DNA of 64,000 nt from Krasilnikovozyma curviuscula (Eukaryota; Basidiomycota; Tremellomycetes; Cystofilobasidiales; Mrakiaceae): assembly GCA_014825775.1 (NCBI GenBank), contig MVAQ01000018.1, positions 117,336 to 181,335 on the forward strand, written 5' to 3'. The stretch's first letter is position 1; every line of letters begins with the position of its first letter. A program made the translations under genes and the position numbers. The notes under the pieces were generated by a model. That model did not search any database and had not been told where the DNA came from. It was given only the letters and a program-made list of their open reading frames with translations. Shown in pieces: positions 1 through 12,074 of this stretch.

Positions 1-1068
1 ATGCCTACAAATGTCTACAATTCGAAGCAATGCTTGATGAGCATCACACAAACAAAGGTGTCAATCTCTATTCACGTTGGCACCGGGTAATATGGTTCAA
101 CCTTTGAAACATCATCGGTTTGTCGCGCGATGACGGCGGTGGGGAAAGTTTTGGTGCCGCCCGCTCTGAAAACGCTACTGCGTTTGATCTGACGGTTTTC
201 ACAGTACGTAAACGTACAGCTTGTGTTCCCACTATCGTCCAAGCTGGACTCATGTGAATGCTCTTTATATGCTCTCTAACGATGGTACCAACACGTGTGT
301 ATCATTATTAATTCCCACCTTCGTCACGTTGTTGATTGTTGTTTCCTTGCTCCGCGCTGTTCCTCGTAGAAAACACTCGACAAACACCATTTCCTTCGAA
401 GTGCAACCTTGAACTTTGACTGAAGACAGCAACGAGGCGAACTTCTTCTTCAGCTACAATGCTACCCCTGCCATCAATCAATAGATCTGTTGTTGTCGCC
501 AGCTAGCATAGCATACTACTGAATCTAATGTCAGACACAGTTTATCCCTAGCATTGCATGAAGACTACACAAACTTGACTTCCTTCCTCTTTTATCCTCT
601 TTTATGAAGACGACTGAAGAAAGACTGAAAGGGACCCTCTTTGGTGGTGAGATGTAGAGAGATGCGCTGTTGACTTGCATCTTTGGCTCGAGAAAACCAC
701 TCGGAGAAGAACAGGAAGTAGTTTACATAAAACAGAATCCAATGTATGTGCCTTCTTCATGATGCACTAGCCGAAATCTGCAAGACGAATAGTACGACCG
801 ACAGAAGAGCTGAGAGCGAAACTTCTGGCTTAATGGCCATTGATTCGTAAAAATATTACAACGATAGCGTGATTTGTTGAGTGAGTTGGTATAGATTGTT
901 GAGTGGTTCATGCGAAATTCTGAGGGTTCGTTAAGATGCAACAGAGATGAGATCGTTGTTAGTAGATTGAAGATGAGGCATATACAAGTGATGATGCGGG
1001 GTGGACAAATTTGATTTAACTTGTGTGATGCTTTCAATGAGAGAGGTGAAAAATTCTGAATGAAAACC
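1..1068. other. Flank with no supported gene
   Basis: I see no convincing coding exon here. The short open frames have no domain, no good splice sites and unusual composition. The right end must hold the 3' untranslated region of the minus-strand gene that stops at 1069. The left part may belong to a neighbouring gene outside the window. Confidence 0.5.
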
Positions 1069-2045
1069 TCAGATGGATGGGTGTCGACGAGGTACTGCCG
1101 AATGGTCAGGACTATCGCTAAGGAAGGACAGTTGTTCCAGATCCACTTTGGAAGGTGCAGGAGCAGGTACTGAATTCAGTGATATTAAAAAGAGGGAGAG
1201 GTTGGACAGATTAGGATAGGGGAGACGAAAATGCGATGAGACTCATAAAGCAGCCCTGAAACGCAGTCGAGTACTCACGACTTCTCCGCTTGACTCCCTT
1301 CGTTCTTACGAACACAGGATGACTATCTCCTTTCATCCAATACATTTCTTCTTTACCCTTTGACTCAGTTTTCGTAGTGTCAGCGCCAGTTCCGTCACGC
1401 AGTGAGATCTCGAAAACTCCAATCTCCTCAGCATCTTCGCTCCATGCGCTTTCGCTGACAGTCGACACTCTCTGCGAGGCCGTCCGACTGAGTGAGGGGT
1501 TTGGTTTGGGAATATAGCAGTCTGAGTACAGTTTTGCTGGTAGAGATGGTCCATCTCCGCAGGTATATTTTGGAAGAAGAGAGCTGAAGGTTTTGTGGGG
1601 TGGCGGGTCTGAGGAGGTTGAAGAATGGAGGTTGGGAAGAGGACACTACATTAAACGCGTAAAGTATGAATGATATCAAAATATTGTTTCTTGTATATAC
1701 AATACTTAAGAGAACTCACAGGAACACTCGAGCGACCTCGAACGTTCTCCTCGTTCATAGGGGCGGAACTCTGCTTGAACCATCAAAAGGCAGACGAAAG
1801 GTCAGAAATACACCAGGAGTTTCTGAACGTTGTATTAAAGAGCAATAAGTCACCTGTTTCGAGTTTCCACCGAAATTTTCCTTCTCGTTGTCACTGCCCG
1901 CTAGTCCCCCTTTCCCATTCCTGCTGCTGTCATTGTCACCTTGGATCGCCTTTTGGGAACCTCTCCTTGAAGAATAGTAGCTTGTTTCGAGCCTTGAGGT
2001 GTTAAAAGGCTCATTTGAGATGTCGAACAGCCGTGAGGCGAACAT
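1069..2045 (-). CDS. Unrecognised serine-rich protein with a KEN box (four exons)
   Basis: I do not recognise the family. Four exons join in frame: 2045-1854, 1770-1720, 1645-1279 and 1169-1069. The introns have GTGACT, GTGAGT and GTGAGT donors and AG acceptors. The product is 236 residues, and the ATG at 2045 has an A at -3. It is rich in Ser, Pro and charged residues with no predicted membrane segment, so it is probably largely disordered. Residues 55-57 read KEN within SDNEKENFGG, the degron recognised by the APC/C activator Cdh1. A minimal RxxL (RRSL) is made across the last splice junction. Basic patches (VKRRS, PRRHP) could serve nuclear import. Inference only: a cell-cycle-regulated APC/C substrate such as a securin- or CDK-inhibitor-like protein. 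Composition alone does not identify it. Splice frames support it being a real gene, but expression is untested. Confidence 0.6.
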
Positions 2046-2862
2046 TTCGTTTTGTAAACAAAGTGGAAGGAGCCCCAAGCCCAAGAAAGGCCTCTCGGAC
2101 AGCTAAGAAGTAGCAGAAGGTACGGTTGACCCGATCTCCTTGAGTACCCTGATATGGAAAATTTCGAGAAATGTGCGAGATGGTGGGTGTTGAACGAAAA
2201 CCTTGGAACCTTCGACAAATACGAAAGTCACTCGAAGGAAAATCACGCCAGCATCACGAAACACCTAACGAACACTCCTGACCGTGGAAAACCCTCTTCT
2301 TGGCTAAATCGAAGGTTCTTGCCGCTTACGTTCAAACAGGAGAAGGTTCCATTATACCTTTCTGGAAGCAAACAATAGCAGAGAATCTTCCTCGAGGCAT
2401 CGCGAGAGCGAACCGCGCGCGGAGGACCTCAGCTCCGTCCGAGGTGTCCAATCGTGCAAAGCAAACAGTGGAACAATCTTGAGTTGACTATAACAAGAAT
2501 AGTAATCATTGCAAGGCCATAAAGAACTGATCAAACCATATAACTGTACAGAGGAAACAAAAGGGAAAGACACCAGGAAAGACCACACGTTCCTCGGTTC
2601 GCAACCATCGTCCATCAACAAATGATCGACCGCTCTAACTACTCTAATCTGGCACAAGGAGATGGAGAGGGTGGATCTTCTGAACGGTGTGGCACTAAGT
2701 GATATAAGAGCTAGAAACATGGTGAAGCACATCGACGGCAATTCTAATCACCAGACCAAGTCAGTCAACAGCAACCAGGTGAGTCTTGGCGTCCAAGCTT
2801 TGGATTGAGGTGGATAACAGTCGACGACGTACTTAAAAAAAGCGACGAAAAGAGCTGCGCTG
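2046..2862. other. Intergenic stretch, no supported gene
   Basis: This lies upstream of the KEN-box gene and downstream of the BSD gene, both on the minus strand. It should hold the promoter and 5' UTR of the first and the 3' UTR of the second. Several frames of 60 to 130 codons are open, but none shows a domain or consistent splicing. Confidence 0.5.
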
Positions 2863-4766
2863 TTACTCCCAATCGGAGTCCTCATCTTCATCTGCTGCAG
2901 TAGGAGCTGCTTCCTTGGCAGGGGCCGCCTTCTTCTCGTCTTTCGCAACCGCAGCTAATCCGTTATCAGTGTTACCACTCAAAACACCTCCTTGTTCAGA
3001 AACCAAGTCGTAGCTCTCCTCACTGTCTCTAGGAGAATCAGCTGCTGAGCCTCTCGGCTTGAGGGTCGCCGTCGCGGCGGAGGCAGCGTTGGTGGTAGCT
3101 GGAGTAGGTGTGGCAGGTGTAGCCTGTGGCACAGTTGAGAATGATGGAAGTTTAGGAGTGACTGGCTTGTCTTCTTCTTCGTCGGCATCCCAGGAAAAGT
3201 CGTCGTCCTTTTGCTCAACCTGGGAAGCGATGACTGCTTGACGTCGCTGTTCGTCCTTCTCGATCTGGATGATGACGGGATCAGATATTGCTCGATCAAA
3301 CAATGAATATAAAGGGCTTACTTGATCGATTCTGAAGAAGTATCGTGTCCAGAAAGCTTGCTTCGTCATTTGAGAAGGAACTGCATCCACAAAACAACTG
3401 ATCAGTAACAAATCAACCTTGAGTTTGCAAAACTGAGTAAGCTACTGACCAAGTTCATCTCTAGTCGCCTTTAACAACTCGACACCTTCTCCCATTGGTC
3501 CCAGCTCAGCCCAGGTCTTTGCCGTCCAATCGTCGCCTTCGATCCCGCCCTTAGCCTCCACATCCTCCTTCAGCCACTTCTCGAAGTCAATCTTCGACTG
3601 CTCATCCTCAGCTGGGTCTACCAAAAAGATTGCCTTGTTGCCCCTTAACTGCCTCATCAATGCGTCCTTTCTCCTCGCTCGGACTGCAACCTGGTCTAAT
3701 CCAGTCAGGGCAGCAACTTGAGCATCTGACTTGTCAAAGAGGACTTTGCCTGTTTGACGGTCGACCGTTGGTAAAGTCCAAACATCTGAACCATCCCATG
3801 AGACACCAGCGGATTCGCCGCCCTCTGGTGGAACCACCTTGACGGCTTCTTTCAAGTATTCCCCAGCTTCCTTCAACCCAACAGTCGCTTTATTGAAGTA
3901 TACCTCTGCAAACTTCTCGGCGTCTTCTAGATGAAGAGCGCTGTCTAGCTTCTGCAAGTTGTCGTTCAACGACTTCTGAATCGATTTCAGGTCGAGGTTC
4001 GGGTTCTTGGCGACGGCTTCCTTGAGGTTCTTCTGGACGGCTGCTGTGGATGATTTAAGCTGAGCCTGCCAGCTGGAGAAGAGTTCGGACGCGTTGACAC
4101 CTGCTGCTGAGGCTGCTACGGTTATTGAGTCTCCCACAGGAGCAGTGGCCGCATCATGGTCCACTTCTTTGGATTTGCCTTTGACATCGACTGGTGCTGG
4201 TGCTGGTGGGGAAGGAGGACGGTAGACTGGCATCAAGCCGTCTGCGAAGGCTCCTGATGCAAATCCACCTGAGCTCATAGTTCCTGATTGAGCTTCGGCC
4301 GCTTGAGCTTGCAGTCGATGAAGCTCCGTCTGAGCTTGAGCAAGACCTGAAGAGATGTCCTTCCTCGCTTCTTCTAGCATAGGAGCAACCTATACAGCGG
4401 CCAACATGAGAATATCATCAGCACTAGCGTTGGATTAACGAGCTGTCTCCATCCGAAGAGATAGCAAAAGGCAAAAAGGAAACGTACCTGCTTCGTTACT
4501 GACCCCCAGAAACCCCTCAAGTTGCCCAGTACCTGTGTGACCTCAGCCTCTAACGCATTCCCCTTCTTTGCGGTGCTAGATGCTGTCGATGCCTCGGCAG
4601 CTGGTGTGCTATCAGCCGCAGATGGTTCAGGCGCGACGAGAGCAGAAGAAGTTGCAGCAGGGCCCTCTGTCGCAGCATCCATTGAGGCTGATGCGGCCGT
4701 TGAAGCTGCGGTAGGGGTTGAAGCTCCTGATGTTGGTACAAATGCTGAATCTGTTGCTGGATCCAT
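2863..4766 (-). CDS. BSD-domain protein
   Basis: Four exons give about 570 residues. Exon 1 starts at the ATG at 4766 (MDPATDSAF) and is rich in Ala, Ser and Thr. It ends in a conserved segment (LGNLRGFWGSVTKQ). Exon 2 (VAPMLEEARKDIS onward) carries a helical region found in BSD proteins of the synapse-associated/Dos2 type. The BSD domain proper spans the end of exon 2 and exon 3 and contains the diagnostic aromatic motif QAFWTRYFF. The exon 2/3 intron interrupts it. The C-terminal tail is acidic and ends EDEDSDWE, a short acidic end typical of this family. Known for the family: fungal Dos2 is linked to ubiquitin and heterochromatin pathways and SYAP1-like proteins act in signalling, so the precise role here is not fixed. 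It stops before the KEN-box gene on the same strand. Confidence 0.85.
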
Positions 4767-5171
4767 CGTAAAGGAATTGAATCTGGCTTTGAAAGTTCGA
4801 AGCTAGCACGGACAATCAGCAGCGTCCTTGACGCAACAACTTTGGCCACCAAGAAGAATTTCAACAGGAGAAGCTGCTGGACTTATACGTTTACTTTGGA
4901 AATAAAGAGGGTATTCCCTCACGTTCGGGTCTCTGATCTGACTTTGATGTTGGCTGATACCGACACGCAGGCGGGAGGACTGGGAGAGGTTCAAATCACG
5001 AGAAGGTCTGAGCTTGACAATGGAGATTCAAGAAGAGTACAGTTTCATAGTGGAGACGGAGAAAAATGCTGAGCTTGCAATCCGTCAAGTTGAACAGAGG
5101 GGTACATATCTATTAAATAGCTATAAAGTGGTGATTATGAGCCGATATAGGTAAGGTTGTAAATGCCAAAT
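4767..5171. other. Intergenic stretch
   Basis: This is the upstream region of the BSD gene and the 3' flank of the MFS gene. No supported gene is visible. Small open frames on both strands lack domains or splice support. Confidence 0.5.
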
Positions 5172-7234
5172 TTACGATTGAGCAGAGGCATTAGAATCAA
5201 GCTGAGGGGTCTCCTCATCCACTACTTTTGGGGAGCGGTAGAGAGAGACGAACAAGATGAGAATGACGCCTGTGAACGCAAGGAGCATCCAGAAACTGTA
5301 TTGAGATCCTCGCCAGACTGTTATATCTGCTCCACTGAAAGAACCGAAGAGGCCCTGCTGGATCGAGAGCGCAATGACGGCGCCGACTAGAGCAAGGTTG
5401 AAGAAAGGAGGGCGGCGCCTGTTAAATTTGTTGAAGCAGTCGTCGGTGCGAAGACACTGGCTCACCTTGGAGGATCACGTTGAACCAAGCTCCAGATACA
5501 CCTGCCATCTCCGGCGGAGTAGACATGATAAGACCGACGGTCGCACTAAGATATGCCATCATCGCACCTGCAACCGTAAATAACGATCAGCGTCTGTGTT
5601 GCCATTATAAGCAGAGAGGTCTCTGGACTTACCAAAAGAGAGGATGATGAACCCAGGGAACAAGAATCGCCAGTAGTGCTTTCCACCTCCACCATTAGAT
5701 TCAGCTATCAAGATGATCCCAACGGCGGCCACTAAATGAGTCCCTTCGTTAATGTTGGCGAACGAGGAGACGATGACTGATCAGAAACTTACAGATCAAT
5801 CCAAGAATGACTGTATATTTTGGTCTACTCAGTACAGATGGAACAGCAGTAGCCAGCATTCCAAAGGCAAGACCAGCTATTCCTTGGGGCAACACACGCA
5901 CAGCAGAGAGAATAGCGGAGTGACCAAGCGCGCTCTGAGAGAAGGTCGACAACTGCGTCTGGGAAGCAGCCCAGACAGCGTAAGGAATGAGAGCGACGAT
6001 TCCCCAAACGAAGAAATTTGGAATTTTCCATGTGGAGCTTGGCAGGATGGCCATGTCGAGAGGCAGACGGGATTCTAGCAGGTACAAACATCATCAGTAC
6101 GTATACGCCAATCCATGATGATTGAAAGAGAGGTTTACCATAGATGAAGAATGCAGGAAAGCCAACAACGGAAATAAAGAAAGGAGCCAAGAATCCAGCG
6201 CTTCTCCAGCCCTTGATGTTACCCTCAGTCAGCGAGAGAATGAACAAGATGAGGGTGATCAGAATGATAAGGGACCCGAGTACATCGAGCTTCTTCCATC
6301 GAGGGCTGGAGGTTGAGTCACGCTTATGGGATGGTGCTGCCTGGAGAAGGTACCACGCAAGAGTGGTGAGCGGAATGACGACAATGGCAATGAATCTGTA
6401 AATCCACTTCCAGCTGAGCAAAGACGAAAAGACGAATTTAAGGTCAAAATATCCTTCGAAATCAGAAGATAAATTAGGCTCACCTAGCCAACATCAAAAT
6501 TCCCGCAAACAACACCCCGATGATGTTACCAACAGCGCCCGAGAGCTGGAAGATACCCAGATATTTCTGTTGATCTGCAGGGTTGGGGAAGAGATGGATG
6601 ATGATGTTGATTGCGGATGGGATGGTCAAGCTGCCAAAAATGCCAGACACGGCCCGTAAGACCAAGAATGCGTACTTGTTGGTAGCGAAGCTGATTCCAA
6701 TGGAGATGATACCCAGACCAAGAAACCCAGTCAGGAAGAGTTTCTGAGGTGAGTACAGGTCTGCGAGACGTCCAGACAGGAGCAAGAACGACGCAAAGGT
6801 AAGGGAGTATGAAGTGATGATCTGGAAATCCAACTCCAGTCAGAATCCTGCGGTTGTAAGGAGTAACAAGATGAAAGACGTACCCAAGCTGATGACTCTA
6901 GCCCTAGATCAGTTTCTTCTGCGATGGCGCTGGTCGCAATAAAACAAGAAGAGACCGACATGATATCGACAACTGCCCATGAAAGTGTGTCAGATCCAAG
7001 TGTAAAAGAAAAAAAATTGAAAAGCAATTCACATTGGGCTAGCGAGAATACAATCAACAAGATCATTTTCTTTCCCATCGAGAGAGTAGCGAGAGAGCTA
7101 TCGACATTGCCGCTTTCCAGCTGTTGACTCTCCACGTCAGATTCTTGTTTCATGTCAGGCTTGGCGCCTTCAGATGGCTGAAGGGCTTCAGTAGCTAGTG
7201 TTCGTGATGAACTTGAAGCGGTGTTGGCTGACAT
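5172..7234 (-). CDS. MFS drug:H+ antiporter, DHA2 / ATR1-like (copy 1)
   Basis: This is a plasma-membrane exporter of the major facilitator superfamily, close to the yeast ATR1/ATR2 and AMF1 group that exports aminotriazole and boron or moves ammonium. The ATG at 7234 opens a hydrophilic N-terminus of about 50 residues. Helices follow: MILLIVFSLAQ, then VDIMSVSSCFIATSAIAEE, then a segment with the loop motif GRLADLYSPQKLF. The antiporter-like signature QLSGAVGNIIGVLFAG is in TM5. The C-terminal half keeps SAVRVLPQGIAGLAFG and SIQQGLFGS. At least seven introns split it, and the stop is at 5172-5174. A diverged copy on the other strand starts at 12075. The substrate cannot be read from sequence. 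Confidence 0.88.
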
Positions 7235-7655
7235 TGTGAGCGATGTGAGTAAAAGCGGAAGAGGTTGTGGGAGAAGGTGAGGTGATGAAGCGAGGAGTAG
7301 ATTCTTGCTTTATTAACAGACTTTATATGGCATAGTGCTTCCCTCGTTACCAATCGCGAGATAAAGTTCCTCGGTCTTTGGGTAAGGGTAGATCGACGAG
7401 CGAGGTTGATAAGCAGAGCGCTTGCTGGTTCGGGCTTGGATGTCTCATGCTTCTGTAATCGAACCACAAAATTTGTCTTCCTCAGCACTAGAAGAGAGAA
7501 ATGCTGATACGCTAGGCTAGTAGAATGATCGAGAAAGGGAAACCCACCTAGGAAGCCCGGTGTGCAGTGGAGAGGAACCTTTGGGGAGGCGCGGCGTCCG
7601 CGGACGCAAACAGCAACTCAACGTGTTGGCCCTTCCCCTTCCCCAAGAGAAAGAA
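7235..7655. other. Intergenic stretch between MFS copy 1 and the F-box gene
   Basis: Both flanking genes are on the minus strand. This interval therefore holds the promoter of the exporter and the 3' end of the F-box transcript. I see no additional gene. Confidence 0.5.
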
Positions 7656-8381
7656 CTACGAGCTAACCAGTGCAGCTTGTGGAGCTTCAGACCTTCCTTT
7701 CTTCTTCACCTCATCTCGAAATTCAAACTTCGCAACCATCCCCCTCGGCGCATGAGCCTCAACGCACAAGCGATCAGGAACAGACACCTTCAGTTGAGGA
7801 TGCATCTGATTGATAAACTTCAAGCAGTGGGTATTGAAGTAGACCTGTGAGTGCTGGGAGGCGACGTACACCAGGCGCAGATGGGGGAAATTTGTGAGGA
7901 CGGGAAGGAGCTCAAGGCAGGATTCTCGGGCGAAGGAGCTGATGGTACATGATCTTTCCAGACATCCAGCAAGGAGCATCAGCATTTTGGAGTTAATGAT
8001 ACCGAGGAAACGAAGATTAGAGGCTCACACCACAAGGCTTTTGAAGTACTGACTCTTTTGCAAGAGATTCGTCACCTGCTGGTCCTCCTGCCAATCTGGA
8101 ATCCTAGCGGCATTCTTGCCCAGCGTCCTAGATTTTCTTGTCGACACAGGTTCCGAGTGCTCCCATCCAAAGTGAAGGTGAGCCAAAGCGATCGGGGCGG
8201 TGAGGTTTCGAATCGTCCAGCTGGTTGCTGTGAGGGTAAGGAGGTCTTTCTTGCCTGATTGGATGTGTCGAGGAATATCTTCAGAGAGTATGATTAGGTT
8301 CGAGATGATTTTGAGGAATATTTCCGTTGGAAGCTGCTCGAGGTAGCATGGACCCTTAGGCCTGTCCTGATACCAGGACAT
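7656..8381 (-). CDS. Small F-box protein
   Basis: The N-terminus (MSWYQDRPKGPCYLEQL) leads straight into an F-box, LEQLPTEIFLKIISNLI, the motif that binds Skp1 in SCF ubiquitin ligases. The rest is about 150 residues with no clear LRR or WD repeats. The start is the ATG at 8381. The frame is open a little upstream, but only through a likely 5' UTR intron (GTGAGTACG donor near 8421) whose preceding sequence is closed in this frame. One coding intron lies near 8028-7949 with donor GTGAGC; the acceptor is chosen by frame and less certain. It is next to RBX1, the catalytic partner of SCF complexes, on the same strand. The neighbourhood could be coincidental. The substrate is unknown. Confidence 0.7.
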
Positions 8382-8743
8382 CAGCAAGAGCAGATTCGTT
8401 TCGGACTGAGATTAAACGTACTCACAAGGTTCTAGAGGTAGAGCTACTGTTACCCATTAGTACGTGGTCTCGAATTTCTAGACTGATAGTTAACACACAG
8501 AGGAAGGATGAACGAGCGCCGGCGTCCCAGGTGAGGCGACGGACACTGGTCAAGCTTGCATTCTTCGTACGTGGTGAAATCAGTCTGGACCAGTCTGTAA
8601 AATAACAAGTAGCATATATCCGTCGTTCGTAAAGGTCTCTTCTCCTCCATCTCATCTCCAGCATTCCATCCAGACCGAGCGTAAGAGATCCAAACCGCTC
8701 GGTCGTCCGTCGGGAAGAATCTCCACCCAAACAAAGATCCCAT
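8382..8743. other. Intergenic stretch between F-box gene and RBX1
   Basis: A minus-strand frame of 97 codons is open over most of this interval, but it has no domain and begins at the RBX1 terminal exon. I read the interval as RBX1 3' UTR plus the F-box promoter and a 5' UTR intron. Confidence 0.45.
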
Positions 8744-9846
<1,103 letters not shown>

Positions 9847-10094
9847 ATCTTTTCTTGAGGCGGATGTGGTGAAGATTGGTAAGGTAAATTGGGAGATGGC
9901 CGTTAGGAGGTAGGCACGAGAAAGAGACAGGTACTTGACTTGCAGAGACGTGTGGTAGGTGTGGCACTGTCACAGCAGTGACAATATCCTTGCAGGTTCA
10001 ACGTTGAGGTTTGGTGATCTTTTAATAAAATAATACAAATAGTATAACGCAGAATATATCTAAAAACACCTGGGAAGGAAGGTTGTCATTTTCC

Positions 10095-11471
10095 TTATTT
10101 CTTCGCGAAGTGGCCGTACTGAGCGACGATCTTGTCGGCCAGTTCAGCGAGCCCCTCAGCAACGAGATCAGCTTTTCCAACTAAATTCATTAAGGGAAGT
10201 TATATTAGCCACTAATCTTGCTGAAGACAGAGCAAGAGGACAAAGGGGCCAACTTACATATGTCATCACATTCTTTGTACCATCACACGCGAGACAAACC
10301 CGTCAGCAAACAGTCACGTTAAAAACTAAATTGTAAGACAGCGATTGTACTCACCATACTTCTCGTAGACTAAGCAGTATGCAGTGTTGAATCCCGCAGA
10401 CTTAGCAGCTGCGATATCCCACGCGTGAGCAGCGGCAAACACACTGCAGGGCGAACGTCTCAGGTCAAAACTCCCAACGCACGCCTCTTTGAGCTTATCA
10501 AGTTGACTCACCTCTGTTCAGCAGGCACACCTGTCGTCGCGAGCGCCTTCTTGTACACCTCAGGTTCGGGCTTACCAGCAGCAACACTGTCGGCGGAGAT
10601 GATGTGGTCCATAGGCATATCGACGCCGGCGTTCTTGAAGTAACCCTAATATACGCCTTGCGGTGAGCATTTTTGAAGACAAAGGATGAAAAGGAGCAGG
10701 GAGCGTGAGGGAAAGTAAACATACGTAGACTCGTTCAGGCGACGCATCGGTACAACACCACACCTCGAACCCGTTCGAGCGGAGTGTCGACATCATCTGC
10801 TCCATACCTAGTAGCGGGCGGATACGGCGGCATCAGCTCTTCTGTTAATACAGAAACCCAGTGGGGAGAACCTACCTGGGTTGGGCTTCAGCGAACAATG
10901 GCCTTGCCAGATGGCAGCGAGGTCCTCCTCGGACGCGAGCTTGTACGGTTCTGGGACGCCGGCCATCCAGAGCTGTCTGTAGACTACAATCAGATATCTT
11001 CAGCAATCTATCCAAAAGCTCTTAGACATGGAAAGCGGGCTTACAGGTGGACTTCATGATAGCTTCGAATGTGGCGTACTTCTTAAGCTGCGAGAGGTAG
11101 CCATAGTCTCTTTCGGTCGAAGCAATCCTGTAACGTAGGAATCAGCAACGATTCTTTCTGTTGGATGACCAACGAGAAATGGTACGGACCAGGAGTAGAA
11201 AAAGAGCTTAGAAGAGACACCGTATTCCTTCAACTTAGCACCCAGACGCTCTTCAACAACCTCAGCACCTCTGGCATACGAGAAACCTGAGACCACAGAT
11301 ACAAATATCTTTAGCTTTGAAGATGCTGAAGATGCAAGGAAGAGAGTCACGTGAGCTACTCACAGGTTCCAACGACATCGACTGTAGGAATGCGGGGTTG
11401 GTCAAACTCTCGTCAGTTGTTTTTTCAAGTTGCTTGACCAAGTAGAGGAACTCACAGACGACAGCAGGCAT
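10095..11471 (-). CDS. HAD-superfamily hydrolase, 2-haloacid dehalogenase type
   Basis: This is a haloacid dehalogenase-like hydrolase of the class II 2-haloacid dehalogenase group, a probable soluble enzyme of about 250 residues. Two small first exons join to give MPAVVFDVVGTCFSY, which carries motif I with the nucleophilic Asp. Motif II Thr is in VWCCTDAS. The motif III Lys is in SADSVAAGKPEPEVYK. The motif IV Asp is in FAAAHAWDIAAAKSAGF. A cap-domain region lies between motifs I and II (RGAEVVEERLGAKLK). The protein ends YGHFAKK, with the stop at 10095-10097. The start is the ATG at 11471. Fungal members act on 2-haloacids or on small phosphorylated metabolites; the substrate is not fixed by sequence. 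A 600-bp gap separates it from MFS copy 2, which reads away from it. Confidence 0.88.
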
Positions 11472-12074
11472 GGTGAATATATAGACAGTAGTAAAGGGGG
11501 TGTTTGGGACGGATATAGTTTGCTGTCAGGAAATGGGCTACCTCGCCTTCGCCTTTAACGCAAGGGCGGCAATCTGGTTTTAGGCGCCTTGAACGCCGCG
11601 AAGAGCAAGGGAGGTCGACCGATTGATTCGGAGGGGAAAGATAAAACAATACAAGACGGGCAAACAGAGACATAGGCAGAGAGAGATATGCGATGTGCAA
11701 GGGAGAAAGTCTATTCACACTGGGCGAAGCTGACTGGAGCTGACGTACGAACAGCAATCGGTGGCGCCACCGCGAAAGAAAACAAGGGCAAGTTGAAAAC
11801 AAACCAAAATCGCTTCTCTATCTGAGAGTTGTTTCCCAATTGCTTCGCACAGAGGAATACTATATTAAAAAAATTCATACCTCTGTGATGCTTATCTCAT
11901 GCGAAGGGCCGTTTTCAGAGGGCTTGGTTTACTCAGAGAATTCGGGTGCTGATTGAGTAGAGGTCTCAGGAAGCCACTTACTCAGCTTTCATGAGGTTAA
12001 ATACTCAGCTTTTGCAATCTTGCTTTCCCCTCACAACCACGTACAACTTCAATTTAGTGTTCAAACCACTTGTC
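11472..12074. promoter_or_regulatory. Divergent upstream region between HAD gene and MFS copy 2
   Basis: The two flanking genes read away from each other, so their promoters must lie here. I see no additional gene and no named operator. Confidence 0.4.

Noticed and set aside
8450..8743. 97-codon minus-strand frame between RBX1 and the F-box gene
   Set aside because: It overlaps the expected RBX1 3' UTR and starts at the RBX1 terminal exon. No family seen.
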